A DNA stretch of 64,000 bases, taken from positions 55,718,288 to 55,782,287 of the forward strand of contig CM068587.1 of NCBI GenBank assembly GCA_035048485.1, read 5' to 3'. Within the stretch, counting starts at the first letter, position 1; the number at the start of each line of letters is the position of its first letter. The notes under the pieces were generated by a model. That model worked only from the letters and a program-made list of their open reading frames with translations. It was not told where the DNA came from and made no database searches. Position numbers and translations under genes: made by a program. Source of the DNA: Pteria penguin (lineage: Eukaryota > Mollusca > Bivalvia > Pterioida > Pteriidae). Of this stretch, positions 59,083-64,000 are shown piece after piece.

Positions 59083-59382
59083 TTAGGATGGAAAGATGGT
59101 AAAGGGATTACCATGCATATTCATAACTATTTTTAAGGGATCCAGATACATTCCGTTAGGTCCTCTTTTCGTTTGCGCTTCTCTTATAAGAGAAGCATGA
59201 GCTTTCCATACTTTAAACAAATCTTTCATTGAGGGTTTTGGAGCGTTTTTACTTTGTTCTTCTCTTTTTTTCATTGCTTTATATGCAAGAACCGGTAACG
59301 AAAATACTCCTCCACGTTGATTTCGAACACCACGACCCAAGCCCCGACCTCTCTGACGGACCACCCCTCGATGAACGATCAT
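59083..59382 (-). CDS. basic 99-aa protein sharing the leader of the 240-aa protein
   Basis: Starts MIVHRGVVRQRGRGLG, then RNQRGGVFSLPVLAYKAMKK, followed by a soluble C-terminal half (SMKDLFKVWKAHASLIREAQ). QRGG before Val-Phe looks like a cleavage or processing point also seen, with changes, in other element proteins. The first 17 residues arise from the 147-bp duplication 59334-59479 / 58929-59075. No membrane helix beyond a weak VFSLPVLAY. Role unknown, probably a minor virion component. Confidence 0.62.
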   Translation of the reverse strand: MIVHRGVVRQRGRGLGRGVRNQRGGVFSLPVLAYKAMKKREEQSKNAPKPSMKDLFKVWKAHASLIREAQTKRGPNGMYLDPLKIVMNMHGNPFTIFPS

Positions 59383-59479
59383 GGTTTAAATGTAGCGCTT
59401 CTGACGAAAATGTAGCTTCACGATGACTTTGCCGTTGAAGAATGAGACTCGTTCCCCCAATCCGTCGTATATATGGATG
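59334..59479. repeat. 147-bp direct duplication, copy 2 (probable source)
   Basis: Spans the true junction between the end of the minor capsid gene and the start of the 99-aa gene. Offset from copy 1 is about 405 bp. Confidence 0.9.
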
Positions 59480-60354
59480 TCCAAGGTATCGAAGAGGGTT
59501 TTGGCCAGAGGTATGTATTCCACCAGGCGCGGTTCCCAATGTCCGTGCGAGTTTGCATCGGTGTCGACCCTTTGTTGTTTGAAAGGTACGATGCGTAAGA
59601 GCTGTAGGTTCTTGGATCCGACGATCTGTGATCGCGTGATGTTATTATACAGGTACAGGGCACTCATTCCTATGTAGAGATCCGGAGTCACTACGCCGTA
59701 GGTCGTCTTGGTCATCCACGAGGGATCCGAATCGATCGTGAATCCCAACATGTGCGCCAGAGCCGGACATAATCGGACGGGATAGATGTATTTGGTACCG
59801 TGATCGGGTCCCTTGACCAACAACTGTACTCGATTGAAGGTCTTCAAATACTCGAACTTCAGCTCTCTGAAATCGGTCTCGTTTTCGTCTGCCAACCCTT
59901 TCAAGATGCTTCCGAATCCGTGTTTAAGTACGTGATTCAATTCCGCCAATACTCCTTCGATGGAACTGTAAAATCCCGTCATGATTTCGACTCGGTAGGT
60001 CACGCCCACGATGGGGATGCTGAAACTGGGGTGGGCGATGGGAACACGTATGTCGGGACGGTCGGCGGCACTGAACGGTAAGCTGTTGGTGAGCTTTTCA
60101 ATCTTGAAACGTTCGGAAGGACTCGGTGTCACGGATCTTCCTCGAAAGTAACTGGGTACGATGATCTCCATGTAGTTGCCTCCCTCTTTGATGTTTTCCA
60201 CGGTGGTGGGATAGACGATCTCGCTCAATCCTACTTCCCATTCCCCGTCGTCTAAGTCCATCATCTGAGGTAAGTGTGTACGGAAAGAAGACAGGGTGTT
60301 ATTCGGAAAGGTTTCCAAAGATCCATCGCTGGGTAATGTCATGTAGAAACTCAT
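59386..60354 (-). CDS. probable minor capsid (penton-type) protein
   Basis: 322 codons if started at MSFYMTLPSDGSLETF. I prefer this to the frame's first ATG (60486) because its ATG overlaps the stop of the preceding membrane-protein gene as ATGA, the tight style of this element. Landmarks: FPNNTLSSFRTHLPQMMDL, WEVGLSEIVYP, YPVRLCPALAHMLGFTID, and a C-terminus DIHIYDGLGERVSFFNGKVI. Proteins with this start are regular companions of F54H12.2-type capsid genes, and I take it as the single-jelly-roll penton; the fold is inferred, not seen. A 30-codon remnant of its C-terminus is duplicated at 58980-59075. Confidence 0.6.
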   Translation of the reverse strand: MSFYMTLPSDGSLETFPNNTLSSFRTHLPQMMDLDDGEWEVGLSEIVYPTTVENIKEGGNYMEIIVPSYFRGRSVTPSPSERFKIEKLTNSLPFSAADRPDIRVPIAHPSFSIPIVGVTYRVEIMTGFYSSIEGVLAELNHVLKHGFGSILKGLADENETDFRELKFEYLKTFNRVQLLVKGPDHGTKYIYPVRLCPALAHMLGFTIDSDPSWMTKTTYGVVTPDLYIGMSALYLYNNITRSQIVGSKNLQLLRIVPFKQQRVDTDANSHGHWEPRLVEYIPLAKTLFDTLDIHIYDGLGERVSFFNGKVIVKLHFRQKRYI

Positions 60355-60671
60355 GTTAACGTCTTCTCCAGTCGCGATCGCACCCAATTTGATTGTTTCA
60401 TCTTGGGACTGGGCATTATATACCCCAAACTTCCGCTCAGCATCACCATCCAAAATTCTCTGTTGTCTTGTCCCAAAGCCAGACAAATGATGCCCGCCAA
60501 GATGACCGTCATCGCCACGAACGCTTGGGTGAAAAATACGATCTCGCTTCTAGGTACCGCTTCGCCACACCACTTCCATGAACGTACGATGTTATTGTTG
60601 TTGTTGTTGTTGATAGGTGGTATCGGACTCTCCTCTACGTCAATGCGATGAGGTTCTGATGAGGAATCCAT
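60351..60671 (-). CDS. two-helix membrane protein of the viral element
   Basis: 106 codons from the ATG at 60671, which lies inside the end of the integrase gene. After a polar N-terminus with a run of Asn (from a GTT repeat at 60594-60615) come SEIVFFTQAFVAMTVILAG and a second helix around FWMVMLSGSLGYIMP. Proteins with the EIVFFTQ start and the SLGYxxP end accompany this capsid type in other invertebrate elements (recollection). Probably a virion or host membrane component. The stop TGA overlaps the next start as ATGA. Confidence 0.68.
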   Translation of the reverse strand: MDSSSEPHRIDVEESPIPPINNNNNNNIVRSWKWCGEAVPRSEIVFFTQAFVAMTVILAGIICLALGQDNREFWMVMLSGSLGYIMPSPKMKQSNWVRSRLEKTLT

Positions 60672-61768
60672 GAATCGAAACTGGGTGGATAACCTTTCCA
60701 CCTGACTAACGCTTCTCGAATGACGCGATTCTTTCCGACGCGGCGTTTTCTAGTTTCGATCACCTTTTCGACTTCGTAGACGTCGTCCGACTTGATCACT
60801 TTCTGAAGTTCGCTTTCGTAAAACGTTCCTTCCAACTGTTCGCCGTGATCGTCTTCGAGGACGTAGACGTACGGATAACGCCCCGTTACTCGACGTTTGA
60901 TGGTAAAGAGTTCCGTCGTCCAATTCGGTAAGTATCCCTTGGTAAACACATGCTTGACTTTACTGATGCGCACTCGATCTCCGACTTCGAATTTGGGTGG
61001 TTTCCCTTTTTTAGGTCCGAGGTTCTCGTAAGCGTATTGCCACACGTCGATGACGTTAGAGGGATTCACGTCGGCCGGTGCCCGTCCGATGGTCGAGTGA
61101 CGGGCTGTGTTGTAACTCTTCACGAATCTAGGTAAGACGTCCACGTATCGTCGAGTTCGCTTGTGAGTGAAATATTTCCACATGCGTGCTTTCAAAGTCC
61201 TTTGAAATCGTTCCACCACGCTGGCTTTCGTATCGGTGTTGTTCGTGGTAAAGAAGTGAATGTCTCGTTCTTTTAACATGCGTTGAAAATCCTTGTTTAA
61301 AAATTCTTTGCCCTTATCCGTTTGAAAACGTCTCGGATGTCGGGACTTGGCTCTTTTCAAGATGTTTAGAAATCCTCGGATCATTTCCTTTCCAGTTTTG
61401 TTTTTCAGAGGTTCTACCCAGGCATACTTGGAAAACACGTCGATGACGCACAAGAGAAACGTCATCCCGTCGTTGTCGTCTTTGAGGTTGGACACGTCTG
61501 CTAGATCGGCTTGCCACTGTTCGTCCATGGTGGTCACCACGGTACGATTGCGTGGAAATCTACGTCTGATGGGTTTGTGAAGCGTATATGTCGATTGCTC
61601 TCTCAACCATTCTTCTACGTCTTCTTTCTTGAACTTTAAGGAAACGGGTGCTAAACGTTTGGCTTGTCGGTACAGGCGTCGAACTCCTCCATATCCACCA
61701 GGTTGTCCCGGATCGTAAAAGATGTCGCGTAATAGATCGGATAAGATTAACTGCTTCCGCCTAGCCAT
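60635..61768 (-). CDS. retroviral-type integrase with C-terminal chromodomain (F54H12.3 type)
   Basis: 377 codons. The rve core shows QADLADV (Asp88), RFQTDKGKEF (Asp151) and KASVVERFQRTLK (Glu186), with SYNTARHSTIGRAPADVNP closing the core. An SH3-like segment follows (FEVGDRVRISKVKH), then a chromodomain at about 332-377 with YEVEKVIE, ALVRWKGYP and SWIPHQNL. Family role: cutting and joining of the element's terminal inverted repeats into host DNA; the chromodomain may direct it to marked chromatin. All catalytic residues are present. It overlaps both neighbours by short stretches. The match to the C. elegans transposon-derived F54H12.3 supports the adjacent capsid assignment. Confidence 0.93.
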   Translation of the reverse strand: MARRKQLILSDLLRDIFYDPGQPGGYGGVRRLYRQAKRLAPVSLKFKKEDVEEWLREQSTYTLHKPIRRRFPRNRTVVTTMDEQWQADLADVSNLKDDNDGMTFLLCVIDVFSKYAWVEPLKNKTGKEMIRGFLNILKRAKSRHPRRFQTDKGKEFLNKDFQRMLKERDIHFFTTNNTDTKASVVERFQRTLKARMWKYFTHKRTRRYVDVLPRFVKSYNTARHSTIGRAPADVNPSNVIDVWQYAYENLGPKKGKPPKFEVGDRVRISKVKHVFTKGYLPNWTTELFTIKRRVTGRYPYVYVLEDDHGEQLEGTFYESELQKVIKSDDVYEVEKVIETRKRRVGKNRVIREALVRWKGYPPSFDSWIPHQNLIALT

Positions 61769-62628
61769 GATCTAGGACTGAACGTTATCCATCTCTTTTC
61801 CATCTCGGAATGAGACTTGGGAGTCTTAAAGGGCGTATTTAATGGCGAGGAAAATCCACCCTCTTCCTCCTCCTCCTCCTCTTCTTCATCTACCGATCTC
61901 TTTTCTCGTGCGGGGGATTTAGGAAGGAATGGCGTCGGCCTCCGTGAATCCTGTAGTGGTGGTGATGGTGGTGGTGATGGTGGTGTGACTTTGGGCGTAG
62001 GTGCCGTCTTCAAATGTCTGATGAATTTCGGGTTGCGGACGTAATCGCGAGGGACGTTGATTTCCCCTAGACCTCGAGTAAACATTTCTATTCCTTGTGG
62101 TCTGAATCCCTTACGATCCGTACTACGCACGGCATCTCCGATCAAGTCGATGACATTGGTGTTGGGAACGACTTTTCCGCGATACTTGACTTGTCCCTTT
62201 TCGTCCCAGGATAAGATCTGTGGATGGCGTTGAATGTGTTGAATCAACATCTTGGCTTTGGCACGCATGGGTTTAGGGGCGCTACTCACGATCTGTTCGA
62301 TCAGCCCCTCCTTTACCGTCGGATCTTCTCCCGCGACATCGGTATTTCCCTGAGTATTCGGTAACGTCGGTAAGTTGACGGGTCTGTTTTGTTTCGTATG
62401 ATCCAAGTAGGTACGATAACGATACAAACTCTGTCCTATCAATGCATTTCTCTGGGATGGTGTTAAATCACTGGGTCCTTGCGTTAAAGCATCCAATTCT
62501 TGTCCCGTTCTTACGGCCGCCGTGACTTCGGGTGGATAAGGTAAAGGATGCGGTAAAGTCATGGGATCTCTACTGCGTTGCATCTCTTCGTATAGAGCGT
62601 TAGGAACCAAGACCATCTTTCGCGCCAT
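61747..62628 (-). CDS. conserved element protein with proline- and glutamate-rich C-terminal part
   Basis: 293 codons from MARKMVLVPNALYEEM, preferred over the ATG 21 nt upstream because it lies just after the stop of the preceding gene. The central block (KAKMLIQHIQRHPQILSWDE, then YRGKVVPNTNVIDLIGDAVR and FTRGLGEINVPRDYV) is a pattern I associate with proteins encoded next to these capsid genes. After residue about 210 it is proline-rich (PPSPPPSPP) with a ten-Glu run, then KTPKSHSEMEKRW. Function unknown; a scaffold or internal virion protein is possible. The C-terminus overlaps the integrase start by 22 nt. Confidence 0.68.
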   Translation of the reverse strand: MARKMVLVPNALYEEMQRSRDPMTLPHPLPYPPEVTAAVRTGQELDALTQGPSDLTPSQRNALIGQSLYRYRTYLDHTKQNRPVNLPTLPNTQGNTDVAGEDPTVKEGLIEQIVSSAPKPMRAKAKMLIQHIQRHPQILSWDEKGQVKYRGKVVPNTNVIDLIGDAVRSTDRKGFRPQGIEMFTRGLGEINVPRDYVRNPKFIRHLKTAPTPKVTPPSPPPSPPLQDSRRPTPFLPKSPAREKRSVDEEEEEEEEEGGFSSPLNTPFKTPKSHSEMEKRWITFSPRSWLGGSS

Positions 62629-62635
62629 GATTTGT

Positions 62636-62998
62636 TTAACGTCCACCACCCGCTAATCCTCCCAGTACGGGTCCTAATATTGCAGGAAGTAGTGGAAGTA
62701 AAGGAAATATTCCTCCGGTCTGTCGTATCAACGTTTTTCGTCGATCTTTGATGCTTTTACCCGGTTTGACGAGTAGTCTCAACACCTGCTTCGTTGGAGC
62801 TAACTTGGCTTTCTGATGAGGAGTCAAAGGTACCACGCCTTTTAATACGTTCAAGATACATTCGCACAATTTGCAGATGCAGCTGTCTGGAGCTTCTCGT
62901 AGCATGGCCTTTTTAAACTTTTTGGAGTAAGAGGGATTTCCCAATAACCGGATGAAATCTGCATGAGCTCGTAAACCTGCCGTTTTCTTTTTAACCAT
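62636..62998 (-). CDS. 120-aa pX-like small protein with processing motif
   Basis: First gene after a TATA box at 63063-63068. A conserved Cys cluster (SCICKLCECILNVLKGVVPL) is followed by basic helices and DRRKTLIRQTGGIFPLLPLL, ending in a hydrophobic glycine-rich tail. The RR-x-LI-x-x-GG layout recurs in the 232-aa protein at 63096-63794 (ERRRLILKRGG), so the two look paralogous. The QTGG-Ile junction separates a basic domain from a membrane-active-looking tail and could be cut by the element's adenain-type protease (inference). Confidence 0.66.
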   Translation of the reverse strand: MVKKKTAGLRAHADFIRLLGNPSYSKKFKKAMLREAPDSCICKLCECILNVLKGVVPLTPHQKAKLAPTKQVLRLLVKPGKSIKDRRKTLIRQTGGIFPLLPLLPAILGPVLGGLAGGGR

Positions 62999-63062
62999 GA
63001 TGATGATGTTTCTCAGACTACGTGTCTTTCAGTAATGCCACCTTGTCGTATGTGTCGTCTCC

Positions 63063-63068
63063 TTTATA
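63063..63068 (-). promoter_or_regulatory. TATA box before the 62998 start
   Basis: The minus strand has a long A run, then aatataaaggagac, about 65 nt before the ATG at 62998. It is probably the start of a leftward transcript for the capsid block. Confidence 0.5.
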
Positions 63069-63095
63069 TTTTTTTTTTTTTTTTGGTGCAAAACT

Positions 63096-63794
63096 TTATA
63101 CAGGTACCCAAGAGGAGGATCCACTGTCTCTTTTGAGTCTCAAAGGGGGTATGGGTTTCTTGAAAGCCTTGAAATAAGGCTCCACGTTAGCACCGAAGTT
63201 ACGATTAGCCGCTTCTAACGCCATACGTGCTGCTGCACTCATGATGGGCGGTGAATTGTTACGTCTTCGATTAGGTTGCGGTGCTCTTCTCTGACGATTA
63301 GGCTGTGCTCTTTTCTGTCTTCTCCCACGTTTAGGCTGTGCTCTTCTCTGTTTTCTCTGACGCTTGGGTTGCGGTGTTCTTCTGACACCGCGTCTGAGGG
63401 GAGGATTCTCCAAGGGATTTCTGTTACGTACTCGGTAAAAACGCTTATTGTCGTTTTCACGTTGCGGCCATTGCATCATGTTGCGAATGATGACCCCACC
63501 CAAGAATCCAGCTCCACCTCGTTTCAAGATGAGACGTCGTCTTTCGTCGGGATCCGTGTTCCGATCGGCTATCGCCTGTAAGATATCGAAATGTTTCTTG
63601 ACGAATTTTTCCGTCGGTTTGGTCATGGGCATGCTTCCGTTGATCATGTTCCTGGCCCCCATGCTGAACCAATTCAATAGAGATTTACGACCCTCCTCCA
63701 GTAGAAATTGTCTTCGTCTGGCATCTTTAGTCGTTTTCAACTTTCTCAAGAGTTCTATCAATTTTCCCGAAGTTCTCGGCCGTGATCCTGGCAT
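63096..63794 (-). CDS. 232-aa basic protein related to the 120-aa pX-like protein
   Basis: The N-terminal half is helical (KLIELLRKLKTTKDARRRQF; FVKKHFDILQAIADRN) and ends DERRRLILKRGGAGFLGGVI, aligned with DRRKTLIRQTGGIF of the neighbouring 120-aa protein. Residues about 125-185 are an Arg/Lys/Gln/Pro repeat region (repeated RRAQPKR-, QPNR-type units), very likely nucleic-acid binding. The C-terminus (AARMALEAANRNFGANVEPY) is more ordered. It is probably a core or packaging protein. Confidence 0.68.
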   Translation of the reverse strand: MPGSRPRTSGKLIELLRKLKTTKDARRRQFLLEEGRKSLLNWFSMGARNMINGSMPMTKPTEKFVKKHFDILQAIADRNTDPDERRRLILKRGGAGFLGGVIIRNMMQWPQRENDNKRFYRVRNRNPLENPPLRRGVRRTPQPKRQRKQRRAQPKRGRRQKRAQPNRQRRAPQPNRRRNNSPPIMSAAARMALEAANRNFGANVEPYFKAFKKPIPPLRLKRDSGSSSWVPV

Positions 63795-63842
63795 CTCGTC
63801 GGTTTGTCGAATAATGACCTCGAACGTTTCGAGTCGGACTTC

Positions 63843-64000
63843 TTATAGCTTGGGAGCATACACGACGATTCCTCCTTCTTCCGGATGATGAAACACGTCC
63901 GAACGTAATCTATACTCGTCCGGTGTGGTGGGAGTCAGGTCTACCACCAAATAGCCGTGAGCACGAGCGGTGGCATCTTGATAGGCGTGGTTCATGTGAG
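63843..64000 (-). CDS. C-terminus of probable genome-packaging ATPase (cut by window edge)
   Basis: The open minus-strand frame enters from the right edge and stops at 63845-63843. The last about 51 codons include NHAYQDATARAHGYLVVDLT, TPDEYRLRSDVF and a VVYAPKL end. I associate the GYLxxDLxPxTPDxYRLR pattern with the C-termini of packaging ATPases (A32-like) of Polintons and related viruses. The Walker motifs would be outside the window, so this rests on a short tail. Confidence 0.45.
   Translation of the reverse strand, partial: HMNHAYQDATARAHGYLVVDLTPTTPDEYRLRSDVFHHPEEGGIVVYAPKL

Larger units (their letters stand above)
53330..64000. mobile_element. Polinton/Maverick (adintovirus-like) integrated viral element, left part
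   Basis: A contiguous block with the marker set of this group: adenain-type protease, double-jelly-roll type major capsid protein, probable minor capsid protein, retroviral-type integrase with chromodomain, basic core-like proteins and a probable packaging ATPase C-terminus. Genes are intronless, on one strand except one, and overlap or abut. All frames are open, so the copy is young or was recently active. The capsid and integrase are of the F54H12.2 and F54H12.3 kind, named after adjacent transposon-derived genes in Caenorhabditis elegans. The protein-primed DNA polymerase is not in the window and is expected further right. Confidence 0.88.

Noticed and set aside
1..64000. CRISPR array
   Set aside because: Tandem arrays here are contiguous without unique spacers of regular length, and the genome is eukaryotic.

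Overview
The window reads as animal nuclear DNA from a lophotrochozoan, most probably a bivalve mollusc (inference). The grounds are intron-split AT-rich genes, tRNA-derived SINEs, many Penelope-like retroelement (PLE) fragments of the kind common in marine invertebrates, and long simple-sequence and minisatellite arrays. From about 53.3 kb the texture changes sharply to higher GC and densely packed, intronless open frames. That part is an integrated virus-like DNA transposon of the Polinton/Maverick (adintovirus-like) group and runs off the right edge.

Left part (1-53 kb), host. A globin gene of the neuroglobin/globin X type can be assembled on the minus strand from three exons: 43968-43670, 34178-33947 and 19507-19370. 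It has 222 codons, introns exactly at the classical globin positions B12.2 and G7.0, distal and proximal His, and an N-terminal MGC acylation motif. A paralogous last exon lies tail-to-tail on the plus strand at 6908-7072. A second host gene starts at 46503 (signal peptide exon) and continues in a 30-nt exon at 50933-50962. The introns hold nearly everything else: two PLE families (A, Naiad-like, with an N-terminal GIY-YIG nuclease; B, YLDD type), SINEs, one MITE, and tandem arrays with periods of 24, 60, 39, 17, 82 and about 157 bp. The Naiad-like element at 27794-33415 is interrupted by an inverted truncated copy of its own family, giving a palindrome with 2.2-kb arms.

Right part (53.3-64 kb), viral element. 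A compact minus-strand block encodes, from right to left, a probable packaging ATPase C-terminus (cut by the edge), two related small basic proteins, a conserved 293-aa protein, a retroviral-type integrase with chromodomain, a two-helix membrane protein, a probable minor capsid protein, two basic core-like proteins sharing a leader, the major capsid protein (F54H12.2 family) and an adenain-type protease. DNA polymerase B is not in the window and should lie to the right.

The left end of the element is an accessory, probably early, region. Two small genes diverge from a bidirectional promoter that carries four copies of a GGACGTGTAAGGAAACACC element and a TATA box on each side. Both end in a stem-loop resembling the replication-dependent histone mRNA 3' end, while the neighbouring unit uses AATAAA signals and is preceded by an array of nuclear-receptor (FTZ-F1/ERR type) half-sites. 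This promoter and 3'-end logic is the most novel thing I see here.
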